A stretch of DNA of 64,000 nucleotides from Oleiagrimonas sp963821885 (lineage in GTDB: Bacteria; Pseudomonadota; Gammaproteobacteria; Xanthomonadales; Rhodanobacteraceae): assembly GCA_963821885.1 (NCBI GenBank), contig CAWGFN010000001.1, forward strand, positions 682,001 through 746,000, read 5' to 3'. Made by a program: the position numbers and the translations under genes. Positions 9,141-19,274 of this stretch are shown piece by piece. The notes under the pieces are model-generated. The model searched no databases. It was not told the origin of the DNA and saw only the letters and a program-made list of their open reading frames with translations. How positions within the stretch are numbered: position 1 is the stretch's first letter; each line of letters opens with the position of its first letter.

Positions 9141-9658
9141 ACATGACGACCGAACGCGCCATCCTCGCCGGCGGCTGTTTCTGGGGCATGCAGGAACTGC
9201 TGCGCGACCAGCCCGGCGTGCTTTCCACGCGGGTGGGCTATGCCGGCGGCGACGTGCCCGACGCCACGTACCGCAACCACGGCAACCACGCCGAGGCGGT
9301 GGAGATCGTCTTCGATCCCGCGCGCATCGGCTACCGCCGCCTGCTGGAATTCTTCTTCCAGATCCACGACCCGACCACGCGCAACCGCCAGGGCAACGAC
9401 CTCGGCGCCAGCTACCGCTCGCTGATCCTCTACACCAGTGAAGCGCAGAAGCGGACGGCCGAGGACACCATCGCCGACGTCGACGCCAGCGGCCTGTGGC
9501 CGGGCAAGGTGGTGACCGAGGTGCGGCCGGCCGGTGATTTCTGGGAGGCCGAGCCCGAGCACCAGGACTACCTGCGACACTATCCCAGCGGCTATACCTG
9601 CCACTTCGTGCGCGGCGACTGGGTATTGCCGCGGCGCGATGGCGCCGATGGCCAATGA
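9137..9658 (+). CDS. msrA: Peptide-methionine (S)-S-oxide reductase MsrA (cytoplasmic)
   Basis: 173 residues, with the catalytic GGCFWGM close to the N-terminus (Cys14), then GYAGG, NHAEAVEIVFDP and EPEHQDYLRHYP. There is no signal sequence, so it acts in the cytoplasm, unlike the lipoprotein MsrA at 5729. GTG 9137 overlaps the msrB stop (GTGA) and has AGGA six bases upstream; ATG 9143 is possible but further from that site. Together with msrB it repairs both methionine sulfoxide stereoisomers. Confidence 0.93.
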   Translation: MNMTTERAILAGGCFWGMQELLRDQPGVLSTRVGYAGGDVPDATYRNHGNHAEAVEIVFDPARIGYRRLLEFFFQIHDPTTRNRQGNDLGASYRSLILYTSEAQKRTAEDTIADVDASGLWPGKVVTEVRPAGDFWEAEPEHQDYLRHYPSGYTCHFVRGDWVLPRRDGADGQ

Positions 9659-9747
9659 CGGCGGCCGCCGGCCTCGAAGCATCCAGCGCGTGATGCCGGC
9701 CGTGGGCACAGCGTACGACTTTCATCGAAGTTCAATCGGAGGCCGCC

Positions 9748-10188
9748 ATGAACGACCGTGAGACCACTACGTTGCCCCGCAGCGTGCCCGCCCTGGGTAT
9801 CGCCGGCCTGGTGCCGTTCCTGGCCAGCCTGGCCTGGGGCTGGGCAGAACCGGGGCAGCGCGACCAGGCCGCGGTCCTGTTCATCGTCTATGGCGCCGCT
9901 ATCCTCAGCTTCCTCGGCGGCACGCGCTGGGGCCTGGGCCTGATCCGTCCCGACACCCCGGCCTCGCGCTTTGTCGAAGCCGTGCTGCCCAGCCTGCTGG
10001 CCGTCGCCGCGCTGGTCGTGATGCATTTGCCGGCACTGGCGCTGACCCTGCTGAGCTTCGGCTTTGCCCTGTGGGCGCTGCTGGATGTGCGCGACACGCG
10101 CTGGCCAGCCGCCTACCGACGCATGCGCCTGGGCCTCAGCGTGGCGGTGCTGGTTATGCACGGCGCCTGGGGGCTGTTGCTGCTCTGA
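9748..10188 (+). CDS. DUF3429 family membrane protein
   Basis: 146 residues with four to five predicted membrane segments (GLVPFLASLAWGW, AAVLFIVYGAAILSFLGGT, LPSLLAVAALVVMHL, LALTLLSFGFALWALL and the C-terminal VAVLVMHGAWGLLLL). The FLGGTRWGLGL motif after the second segment is typical of DUF3429. Function unknown. A GGAGG site lies before ATG 9748. It sits downstream of msrBA but is separated by about 90 bases. Confidence 0.75.
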   Translation: MNDRETTTLPRSVPALGIAGLVPFLASLAWGWAEPGQRDQAAVLFIVYGAAILSFLGGTRWGLGLIRPDTPASRFVEAVLPSLLAVAALVVMHLPALALTLLSFGFALWALLDVRDTRWPAAYRRMRLGLSVAVLVMHGAWGLLLL

Positions 10189-10212
10189 GCGGCGCGACCG
10201 TGCCCCCGGCGC

Positions 10213-11736
10213 CTACTCGCCGGTGCCTTCGTAATCGTCCGGCCGGGTCGGATCCTCGCCGCGCGCCCAGCCGCGCGCATGGGCCAGCCACGACAACGCC
10301 AGCGTCACCACCAGGTTCACCACGAGCGCATACACAGCCGCATAGCCGGGGAACGTGGCGCCAACAAGATGCAACGGGAAGATCGGCTTGAAGCCTTGCG
10401 TCGCCGCCATCCAGGTCCCCACGGACATGCCCGCGACCCAGCCGACGATCAGCGCGCCGCGATGCAGCCAGCGCGTGTACAGGCCGACGAAGATCGACGG
10501 CAGTGTCTGGATGATCCACACGCCGCCCAGCAGCTGGAAGTTGATGGCGTACTGCTGCGGCAGGTACAGCACGAACGCCAGCGCGCCAACCTTGACCACC
10601 AGCGAGGACAGCCTGGCCACGCGCGCCTCCTCGGCGTGCGTGCAGTCGGGCTTGAGGTACTCGCGGTAGACATTGCGGGTGAACAGGTTCGCCGCGGCAA
10701 TCGACATGATCGCCGCCGGCACCAGCGCGCCGATGGCAATGGCCGCCATGGCCACGCCGAAGAACCACGGCGGAAACCAGCGCTGGAACAGCGCCGGCAC
10801 CGCAAAGTTGGTGCCGTACTTGGTGAATCCGGCGGCAAACGCGGGGTCGTGCTGCACGCCGGAGGCCAACGCCATGTAGCCGAGCGCGGCGATCAGCGCC
10901 AGCACCAGCGAGTAGGCCGGCAGCAGCGCCATGTTGCGCTTGATGGTGCGGCGACCGTCGGCGCTGAGCAGGCCGGTCACCGAATGCGGATACAGGAACA
11001 GCGCCAGCGCCGAGCCCAGCGCCAGGGTCGCGTAGGCGCCGGCCAGGCCGGGCTTGAGCAACAGCTTGTCGTGCGGCACCGCGGCGAATATCTTGCCGTA
11101 GCCGCCCAGCCTGGCGGGAATGATGACGACCGCCGCGATGACCGTCACGTAGATCAGCAGGTCCTTGACCACCGCGATCATCGCCGGCGCGCGCAGGCCA
11201 CTGGTGTAGGTGTAGGCCGCCAGGATCGCGAAGGCGACGATCAACGGCAGGTCGCCCAGCCAGGTCGGTCCGGTGATGCCCATGGCGCTGATCACCACCT
11301 CGATGCCGACCAGCTGCAGGGCGATGTAGGGCATGGTGGCGAGAATGCCCGTGATGGTCACCAGCAGCGCCAGCATCGGGCTGTCGTAGCGCGCGCGAAC
11401 GAAATCGCCGGCGGTGACGAAGCCATGCCGGTGCGACACCGACCACAGCCGCGGAAACACCACGAACACGATCGGATACACCATCAGCGTGTACGGCAAC
11501 GCGAAGAAGCCCAACGCGCCGGCGCCGAACACCAGCGCCGGCACCGCGATGAAGGTGTAGGCGGTGTACAGGTCGCCGCCCAGCAGGAACCAGGTGACCA
11601 CGGTGCCGAAGCGCCGCCCGGCCAGGCCCCATTCGTTGATGTGGTTCAGGTCCGCCCGGCGCCAGCGCGCGGCGACAAAGCCGAGCACCGTGACCAGCGC
11701 GAACAAGCCGATGAAGATGATCATGGCCAGGGTCAT
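10213..11736 (-). CDS. Sodium:solute symporter, MctP-like (monocarboxylate) permease
   Basis: 507 residues and about 13 membrane segments, belonging to the solute:sodium symporter family. The GRRFGTVVTWFLLGGDLYTAYTF region and SADGRRTIKRNMALLPAYS are close to monocarboxylate permeases of the MctP type. The preceding small DUF3311 gene is the usual partner of such permeases and ends 9 bases before this start. The ribosome site GAGGTG overlaps its stop. The substrate is probably a short organic acid such as lactate, pyruvate or acetate, judged only from family and partner. Confidence 0.85.
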   Translation of the reverse strand: MTLAMIIFIGLFALVTVLGFVAARWRRADLNHINEWGLAGRRFGTVVTWFLLGGDLYTAYTFIAVPALVFGAGALGFFALPYTLMVYPIVFVVFPRLWSVSHRHGFVTAGDFVRARYDSPMLALLVTITGILATMPYIALQLVGIEVVISAMGITGPTWLGDLPLIVAFAILAAYTYTSGLRAPAMIAVVKDLLIYVTVIAAVVIIPARLGGYGKIFAAVPHDKLLLKPGLAGAYATLALGSALALFLYPHSVTGLLSADGRRTIKRNMALLPAYSLVLALIAALGYMALASGVQHDPAFAAGFTKYGTNFAVPALFQRWFPPWFFGVAMAAIAIGALVPAAIMSIAAANLFTRNVYREYLKPDCTHAEEARVARLSSLVVKVGALAFVLYLPQQYAINFQLLGGVWIIQTLPSIFVGLYTRWLHRGALIVGWVAGMSVGTWMAATQGFKPIFPLHLVGATFPGYAAVYALVVNLVVTLALSWLAHARGWARGEDPTRPDDYEGTGE

Positions 11737-11745
11737 GTCCGCACC

Positions 11746-11943
11746 TCAGACCCGCGCCCGGTAGGCCAGCGCCGTGACGATCGCGGTGACCACGATCCAG
11801 GCGAACTGGAACCAGTAGAAGAACGGAATGCCGGCCAGCGCCGGCTCGACGCGGTTGTACAGCGGCACGCTGACCGCCACGCCGATGATGACCATGAACA
11901 GCGCGTACCAGAACGCGCGCTTGCCTCGCGATGCCTGCGACAT
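11746..11943 (-). CDS. DUF3311 small membrane subunit of the symporter
   Basis: 65 residues with two membrane segments (FWYALFMVIIGVAVSVPLYN and IPFFYWFQFAWIVVTAIVTA), typical of DUF3311. These proteins are nearly always encoded just before an MctP-like sodium:solute symporter, as here. ATG 11943 has a GGGGAGGG site; an upstream in-frame start at 11967 lacks one. Confidence 0.85.
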   Translation of the reverse strand: MSQASRGKRAFWYALFMVIIGVAVSVPLYNRVEPALAGIPFFYWFQFAWIVVTAIVTALAYRARV

Positions 11944-12000
11944 GAGCGCCCTCCCCGACGCCTGCACATCCCCGCAGAAAAGCGTCCAGCGCGTCGCCTG

Positions 12001-12702
12001 TCAAGCCGCGCGGCGCAAGGACCAGAATCCGATCTCGGCCCGGACCCGCCAACCCGTGCGCCGATACACCTCCAATGCGCGGGTGTTGTCCTGGGTCACG
12101 TGCAGGAACGGCAGCCAGCCGCGTTCGAGCTGGTCGTTGGCCAGCATGGCCATCAACCGCCGCGCGTAGCCGCGCCCGAGAAAGTCCGGATGGGTGCACA
12201 CCGCGCTGATCTCGCGCGCTGTCTCCGTGCCCAGGCGCTCGCCCGCCATCGCCACCAGGCGGCCGTCCTGGTAGATGCCGAAATAGCGACCCAGCGCCAT
12301 GGTCCGGGCGCGGAAATAGTGCGGGTACACCAGGGCCACCAGGTCCAGCACGTCCTGCCGCCGCGCCTCGTCCAGCGCGATCACCGGGGGCCCGTCCACG
12401 ATCGGCAGCGGGCGCTCGCGGACCATCTGCGCCAGCGGGCGGAAGGTCTTGATCGTCCAGTCCCGCGACAGCTTCGGCGCGATGCCGAGCAGCAGGCGTT
12501 CGTCATCCGCGCCGACCAGCGCGTGCAGCCCATCCTCCACGTCGACGTCCGGCCGCGCGATGCCGAGGAACGGCGCCACGTCGCCCGGATAGCAGGCCGC
12601 GTCGCCGCTGCGCAGGGCGAATGCCGCATGACGGGTCTGCAACGAGGCCCAGAAGGGGTTGTCGAGCGCGGCCGCCAGGGCCGCATCGATCGGACGGTTC
12701 AT
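12001..12702 (-). CDS. GNAT family N-acetyltransferase
   Basis: 233 residues. The C-terminal half is a GNAT/FR47-like domain: GRLVAMAGERL, then EISAVCTHPDFLGRGYARRLM, the acetyl-CoA-binding motif A with the R/Q-x-x-G-x-A pattern, then LHVTQDNTRALEVYRRTGW. The N-terminal 110 residues are family-specific. The substrate is unknown. No Shine-Dalgarno is visible; a -10-like TAGACT ends six bases before the ATG, so the mRNA may be leaderless. Confidence 0.82.
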   Translation of the reverse strand: MNRPIDAALAAALDNPFWASLQTRHAAFALRSGDAACYPGDVAPFLGIARPDVDVEDGLHALVGADDERLLLGIAPKLSRDWTIKTFRPLAQMVRERPLPIVDGPPVIALDEARRQDVLDLVALVYPHYFRARTMALGRYFGIYQDGRLVAMAGERLGTETAREISAVCTHPDFLGRGYARRLMAMLANDQLERGWLPFLHVTQDNTRALEVYRRTGWRVRAEIGFWSLRRAA

Positions 12703-12714
12703 CGCGCCAGTCTA
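12703..12714 (-). promoter_or_regulatory. Putative leaderless promoter (-10) of the GNAT gene
   Basis: On the minus strand TAGACT (12714 to 12709) is followed by six bases and then the ATG at 12702, which would place the transcription start on or next to the A of the ATG. No clear -35 box is present. Confidence 0.5.
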
Positions 12715-12933
12715 CGGCTGATCGAATCCGGCGCAATCGGGCAGTTGACATCATCGCGCAGGCTGCGGCCGGCGATCAGATTTCCAGCCACGGCCGGTTC
12801 ATGGCCCGGATGCCCTGATTGCGCAGCCAGGTGTCGACACGCGTGAGCGCGGCGCCGCCACGCCCTGCCCGCGTTGCTGGATGGGTTGCGCGCATGACCC
12901 CGACCCGGATCTCCCTTCACTGGCCATCCACCA

Positions 12934-15372
12934 TCACGACATCAATTCGGATATCGTCTTGAACGTCCAGACACCCCTCACCTTCTTCATCAGGTAGGTC
13001 GCGCTGCCGCCAGGACCACCGAACACGGCGATCCCTTCGTCGCCCCGATGATTGATCTCGAAGACGATCGGCATGCCGATCGTATCCGCCCCACGCTGCC
13101 AATACATGACGTGCGCCTGTGCGCGATCGAGGACAATGAGACGGGTGACCGGGCACGTCCCAGCAAAGTACGGTCGATGCCCCACCACGAACGCCGCCTC
13201 CGTCAGGCGATCATCCGGTGCTTTCAGACGGCAGCTGCTGCGCACGGGCCCGGCGGCGTGTTGAAATTTCAATCCCATCCATTTGTGCAATACCTGCGCG
13301 AGCGCGCTGGAACGCTCGCTCTGGCTGGCCGAGTAGGCCACGTTCGGCAACGGATCGATGGCGTCCGGAATGCCATCCCCGTCGGTATCACGACGGTGCG
13401 GATCAAGCCACATGGCACGCTCGGCGATATCGGTCAGGCCATCGCGGTCGCTGTCGCGCTCGAGATCCGACAACGGGATGTCGAGATACAGGTTGTCGCG
13501 AAATGCCCGGGTGAACCCGGGCCAACCCGGCAAGCCGACGTCATGGTTGTCCATCGGACGTTGGGCCACCTCGATGTGCAGGTGGTTCCCGGAAACCAGC
13601 GCCAGGCGGGAGTCGGGCATGATCACGTAGGGTTCGTAGATGCGGATGCCCGTGTAAAGCGGCGGCTGGAAATGCCTGCCGCCATCCTTTGACACGCTGA
13701 CCCAGTACCCGCCCGCGCTGTACGGTTCGCTTGGGTCGAGCGCGTGCGAGATCGTGATGGCGACGATGAGATCACCGTCGCGCTCGTAGCGCACCATGTG
13801 CCCACGGTGCAGCTGTCTCGCCCAGCCGGGAAGTGTGCCGTAGCGCCCGGGCGTGTAGGTCAGCGAGTCGTCGTGGACGGGCGATGCCGCCCCCTTCCTG
13901 GGGTACGTCGCGCCCATGTCGGGGAAGGTCGCACGGCGTTTGCCCATTGGCATCGCCCTCACCGGCCAATCAGGATGGACGGGCACCTCCGCCGGCCGGG
14001 GTGCATCGACGACGTGCCCATCGGGCCGCTGCAGACCCGGCAAACCCTCGAGCCGGGGCCTGGCCAGACGGTCGAGGGCCTTGCGCAAGGCCCGCGAGCA
14101 ACCGCTGCATGTGACCCTCGCTTGCCGGGCAAGGTCTCGCCATTGTCCGGGATCGGCGGTGTACACGTCCGCAGGCAAGACCAGGCTGGGATAGCCCTCG
14201 TCCATCGCGAGTCTGTCGTAGATCCAGTGCCATACGCCGTCCCAGTAGGACGTGGGTGGGACGAACCAGGGGTTGTCATGTTGGAAACGCCGGATCAGGA
14301 AATCGAAGTCATCCCGGGATGTCCGGGACAGGCCGCGGTCCAGCAAGCCAAGCGCGTACCATGACGTCGACCGGGTGGAACCGGTGTCCGCATCGCCCTG
14401 ATCTTCATGCCCGTGTCCAGCCTGCTGCTTCGCCGCACGGGCCGACGCGCGCGCCTCCATGGCCAGGTCGCGCCATTGAAGGTAGCGAGCGTGATCGCCC
14501 GACATGAGATAGACCGCCGCAATCGCCAGCCGGGTCGGCGCATCCAGCCGCGTGCGCACGGCGGCCCCGGAGGCGCTCCGGGGAGACGGCGCCAGGGCAA
14601 GCACACGATTCAAGCGCCCCTGGAACAAGGCCTCCTGGATGATCCGCGCGCGTACCTCTGCGGCCAACGGGGAATCCGGTCGCGATGCCGACACGCGCGC
14701 ATCGGCCACCTCCAGGGCTGCCATGTACAGCAGGGGATTGGACAGTTCGTCGCCCTCACGCCCCTCGCGAATCAGGGTGATATAGGGCTCCAATGCATCC
14801 GGTTCGGCGCCTGTCCGGTCGTACAGCAGGAACGGACAGGGGAACTCGTCATAAAGCATCTTGCGGTCGCGATTGGGATGCGGGCGCCTTTCGAGCAAGG
14901 CACGGAACGCGGCAGGCGGTCCGCAATCGACGCCCGAAAGATCCATTCCCCTCACGAAGGAACGCGCGGCCTCGAGCATCACCAGGTCGCTGCCCGGATG
15001 CGACCGGGACAGCTTCAGGAACGCATGACGCAAGCGGTCGCGTTGCGCCTCGTCCACGTCCTGGTTCCCGTGCATGCCGCCACGTTGGAGAACGAGATTC
15101 ACCAGCGTCGATGCCACATCGTGAGCGAGGCCGTACTGCCGTGCCACGCGGGCATCGAGTTCCGGACGCGACTCCCCCTGACGGGCCCATTGGTACAGCT
15201 GGCCTTCGAAGCTTCGCGCGTCATCCTTGTCCGCGTCGCGCATCGGACTGTGGGCGACAAAACGCGCGAGCAAGGGGTCGTTCGTCGCACGCTGCGCATG
15301 CGCATGCGCATGCGGCATGGTGGCGGACACCATGGACAAGGCCATGACCCATGAAAAAATTGCTGCATGCAT
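12934..15372 (-). CDS. Secreted protein with thrombospondin type 3-like repeats and an Asp-box
   Basis: 812 residues, function not recognised. A signal peptide (about 1-26) ends in a His/Ala run coded by a TGCGCA hexamer repeat. A long N-terminal helical region follows. Near residue 555 the string SVSKDGGRHF fits an Asp-box (S-x-D-x-G-x-x-F), as in sialidase-type beta-propellers. At about 630-675 two acidic repeats, SDRDGLTD and TDGDGIPDAIDP, match calcium-binding thrombospondin type 3 repeats. Cysteines are present near the C-terminus. It is probably exported to the periplasm or outside. The start is ATG 15372 with GGGAG upstream; the frame is open further upstream but without a signal sequence there. 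Its neighbours (GNAT, DUF1543) give no clue. Confidence 0.75.
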   Translation of the reverse strand: MHAAIFSWVMALSMVSATMPHAHAHAQRATNDPLLARFVAHSPMRDADKDDARSFEGQLYQWARQGESRPELDARVARQYGLAHDVASTLVNLVLQRGGMHGNQDVDEAQRDRLRHAFLKLSRSHPGSDLVMLEAARSFVRGMDLSGVDCGPPAAFRALLERRPHPNRDRKMLYDEFPCPFLLYDRTGAEPDALEPYITLIREGREGDELSNPLLYMAALEVADARVSASRPDSPLAAEVRARIIQEALFQGRLNRVLALAPSPRSASGAAVRTRLDAPTRLAIAAVYLMSGDHARYLQWRDLAMEARASARAAKQQAGHGHEDQGDADTGSTRSTSWYALGLLDRGLSRTSRDDFDFLIRRFQHDNPWFVPPTSYWDGVWHWIYDRLAMDEGYPSLVLPADVYTADPGQWRDLARQARVTCSGCSRALRKALDRLARPRLEGLPGLQRPDGHVVDAPRPAEVPVHPDWPVRAMPMGKRRATFPDMGATYPRKGAASPVHDDSLTYTPGRYGTLPGWARQLHRGHMVRYERDGDLIVAITISHALDPSEPYSAGGYWVSVSKDGGRHFQPPLYTGIRIYEPYVIMPDSRLALVSGNHLHIEVAQRPMDNHDVGLPGWPGFTRAFRDNLYLDIPLSDLERDSDRDGLTDIAERAMWLDPHRRDTDGDGIPDAIDPLPNVAYSASQSERSSALAQVLHKWMGLKFQHAAGPVRSSCRLKAPDDRLTEAAFVVGHRPYFAGTCPVTRLIVLDRAQAHVMYWQRGADTIGMPIVFEINHRGDEGIAVFGGPGGSATYLMKKVRGVWTFKTISELMS

Positions 15373-15526
15373 CCGTCGACCACTCCCTGGATCCGCTGGC
15401 GTCCAAGGTATAGCACGCCAGCTGGACCATCCATCGCTTGAGGGCACCCGATGCCGCATGGCGCCGTGGCATCTCGCAGCCTCGCTCGGGATAACATCCG
15501 GAACTGTCCACGGGAGCATCGAGACC

Positions 15527-16072
15527 ATGACCGAGCGACTGATCGCCTGCGTGCTGGGCGGTACCGCCCCGCGCGCGCGCACTGAACTTCACGACGTGGC
15601 CTTCGCCGTCGGCGATTCGCTGGACGCGGTGCACCCCCAGCTGCTGGACAGCTGGTTCGGCAGCCCCGATGGGCTGCACGTGGATGCCTGGTGCTTCGTC
15701 GACAGCGTGGCCGGCTACCGCGTCCGCCTCCACCGCGCGCCGGCCGACAACGGCCTGCATCTGTACTTCGTCAACATCGGCGGCTACCGCGCCGGCGAAT
15801 TCGGCGAGCGCCACGCGTGGGCCCTGTTCGGCGCCACCAGCACGGGCGAGGCCAAGGCGCGCGCCAGGGCTTCCCTGCTCAAGGGCCACGAGGAAATCCA
15901 CAAGGACGACCTGCACGCGGTCGACGACTGCCTGCGCATCGGCAACGTCGCGGGCTGGCACGTGCACCTGGAGCCGGCCGAGGGTGCCCTCGACCCTTCG
16001 ATCACCAACGGCTATTTCCCGCTGCCCCTGGCCACCGTGCAGGCATGGAAGGCCACATCCTCGCCGCGCTGA
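15527..16072 (+). CDS. DUF1543 domain-containing protein
   Basis: 181 residues, made of two related halves of about 90 residues: an N-terminal half with CVLGGTAPRARTELHDVAF and LYFVNIGGYRAGEFGE, and a C-terminal half with the ALFGAT and EIHKDDLHAVDDCLRI patterns. It matches DUF1543, a family of unknown function that occurs singly in proteobacteria. GGGAG lies about 11 bases before ATG 15527. Transcribed divergently from the 812-residue secreted protein. Confidence 0.8.
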   Translation: MTERLIACVLGGTAPRARTELHDVAFAVGDSLDAVHPQLLDSWFGSPDGLHVDAWCFVDSVAGYRVRLHRAPADNGLHLYFVNIGGYRAGEFGERHAWALFGATSTGEAKARARASLLKGHEEIHKDDLHAVDDCLRIGNVAGWHVHLEPAEGALDPSITNGYFPLPLATVQAWKATSSPR

Positions 16073-16164
16073 ATGCGCCGACCCCGCCATCGGCCCACCG
16101 CATCCGGAAACGCCTGGACGGCGTAAAGGACAACGATACGCCACCCACCAAGGACCCTGTGCCC

Positions 16165-16929
16165 ATGACTCTTCCGAAGGACGTTCACGTGGTGGCGCTG
16201 CTCTGCGCGTCGCTGTTGCTTGGCGGCTGCATCGCCGGCGGCAACGTGCGCAAGCCGATACCCACCGCCTACTATCCGGCGCCCTTGCCGGCGCAACGGC
16301 TGGTGGTGATGCTTCCCGGCCGCGGCGACACGCTCAAGGGCCTCGAGGACCATCGCGTCGCCCAGATCATCCAGGCGCAATGGCCGCACGCGGACGTGAT
16401 CCTGACCGGCCTGAGCATGCCCTACTACCGGCAGGGCCGTGTCCCCCAGCGTCTGCATGACGAGGTCGTCGCGCCGGCCCTGGCGCGGCATCCGCTGCCC
16501 CTGTGGGTCGGTGGCATCTCGCTCGGTGGCCTGGGTACCCTGCTCTACGACCATGCCTACCCGGGCCAGGCAAAGGGCCTGTTGCTGCTGTCGCCGTATC
16601 TGGGTGATGCGGCCATCCACAAGGAGATTCGCCGGGCCGGTGGCCTGGCCGCGTGGAAACCCGGGCCGTGGCAACCGATGGAACCGAAGACCTTCCAGCG
16701 CGAACTCTGGCGCTACATCAAGCACTGGCGCGACGATCCGCAACGCGCCTGCACGGTGTGGGTGGCCTACGGCGACAGCGAACGCTTCCGCGACTCCATC
16801 GAACTGATGGCCCCGCTGCTGCCGGCCGACCACGTGATGATGCGTCCCGGCCACCACGACTGGGCACTGTGGACGCCGGCGCTCAAGGCCCTGGTCAAGC
16901 GCGCGGATGCGGCGCAGGCCTGCCGGTAG
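16165..16929 (+). CDS. Alpha/beta-hydrolase-fold lipoprotein
   Basis: 254 residues. A signal sequence ends in LLLGGC, so it is probably a lipoprotein. The body looks like an alpha/beta hydrolase: LVVMLPGRGDTLKGL (strand and oxyanion region), nucleophile elbow GGISLGGLG (G-x-S-x-G), an acidic residue in VAYGDSERF, and a late histidine in PGHHDWALW. An esterase- or lipase-like activity is likely; the substrate is unknown. AGGA lies 10 bases before ATG 16165. It is co-directional with DUF1543, about 90 bases downstream. Confidence 0.78.
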   Translation: MTLPKDVHVVALLCASLLLGGCIAGGNVRKPIPTAYYPAPLPAQRLVVMLPGRGDTLKGLEDHRVAQIIQAQWPHADVILTGLSMPYYRQGRVPQRLHDEVVAPALARHPLPLWVGGISLGGLGTLLYDHAYPGQAKGLLLLSPYLGDAAIHKEIRRAGGLAAWKPGPWQPMEPKTFQRELWRYIKHWRDDPQRACTVWVAYGDSERFRDSIELMAPLLPADHVMMRPGHHDWALWTPALKALVKRADAAQACR

Positions 16930-16952
16930 CACGCGCACCTGCTTCCGCCTGA

Positions 16953-16986
16953 AGGCAAAGGGCCCCGCATGCACGAGGCCCTTGCC
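16953..16986. terminator. Possible bidirectional terminator hairpin between convergent genes
   Basis: An imperfect hairpin, GGCAAAGGGCC pairing with GGCCCTTGCC (one bulged base), lies between the convergent ends of the hydrolase gene and yjdM. There is no T tract on either side, so the role is tentative. Confidence 0.4.
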
Positions 16987-16988
16987 GA

Positions 16989-17330
16989 TCACGCCTTGCG
17001 CACGAACTCCGACTTCAGCTTCATCGCGCCGATGCCGTCGATGCGGCAATCGATGTTGTGGTCGCCCTCGACCAGGCGGATGTTCTTGACCTTGGTGCCG
17101 ACCTTGACCACCGACGAGGCGCCCTTGACCTTGAGGTCCTTGATCACGGTCACCGAATCGCCGTCCTCGAGGATGTTGCCGTTGGCGTCGACCACCTTCA
17201 GCCCTTCGTCCCCGGACGGCGCCGCATCGTCCGGCGACCACTCGTGGGCGCATTCGGGACACACGTACAGGTGGCCATCCTGATAGGTGTACTCGGAGCC
17301 ACACTTGGGGCACGGGGGAAGAGAGCTCAT
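16989..17330 (-). CDS. yjdM: YjdM/PhnA-like zinc-ribbon protein
   Basis: 113 residues. The N-terminal zinc ribbon has CPKC and CPEC pairs, followed by the conserved C-terminal domain (DANGNILEDGDSVTVIKDLK, then KVKNIRLVEGDHNIDCRIDG). This is the YjdM family, formerly PhnA, common in bacteria without phosphonate genes; the exact role is unsettled. ATG 17330 is chosen from the family N-terminus (MSSLPPCPKC); its ribosome site is weak. Confidence 0.9.
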   Translation of the reverse strand: MSSLPPCPKCGSEYTYQDGHLYVCPECAHEWSPDDAAPSGDEGLKVVDANGNILEDGDSVTVIKDLKVKGASSVVKVGTKVKNIRLVEGDHNIDCRIDGIGAMKLKSEFVRKA

Positions 17331-17447
17331 CGGATGTCCGTTTGTTGTTCGTGGAGGGTGACGCGACCGGCTCGGCACGCGAGGCGTCCCGGCCCACGGC
17401 CATCCTCGCATTCTCGCACTTTCGTGCCCGGCATGACGTCGCGCATG

Positions 17448-17474
17448 GAAAAGGCCTCGCGCAGGCGAGGCCTT
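17448..17474 (-). terminator. Rho-independent terminator of hutU
   Basis: On the minus strand a perfect 10-base-pair stem, AAGGCCTCGC / GCGAGGCCTT, encloses a 4-base loop and runs into TTCC, giving TTTTCC. It lies about 40 bases after the hutU stop. Confidence 0.85.
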
Positions 17475-17514
17475 CCGGTCTGCATTCCGGCGTCGGAACG
17501 CCGCGGGACGATGC

Positions 17515-19185
<1,671 letters not shown>

Positions 19186-19253
19186 GGTCAGGCTCCCGAT
19201 GGCGTGCGGATGCGGTCGGTCGGGGCGGCCACGCTTGCCGCGCCCGGAAGACC

Positions 19254-19274
19254 CATGTATACACCGTATACATG
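19254..19274. promoter_or_regulatory. Operator-like palindrome overlapping the tetR start codon
   Basis: Two perfect 9-base arms, CATGTATAC and GTATACATG, are separated by ACC. The last three bases are the ATG of the TetR gene. A -10-like TATACA (19258-19263) lies inside the left arm. The form (inverted repeat, 21 bases, between a TetR gene and its divergent target) is what TetR-family operators look like; binding is inferred. Confidence 0.75.

Noticed and set aside
10279..12846. Long plus-strand open frame antisense to the symporter and GNAT genes
   Set aside because: Composition is dominated by Arg, His, Gln and Gly as expected for the complement of a GC-rich membrane-protein gene; no family features.
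12776..12895. 39-codon minus-strand frame ending VDTWLRNQGIRAMNRPWLEI
   Set aside because: It could be the tail of a lost gene, but has no ribosome site and no recognisable homology; too weak to call.
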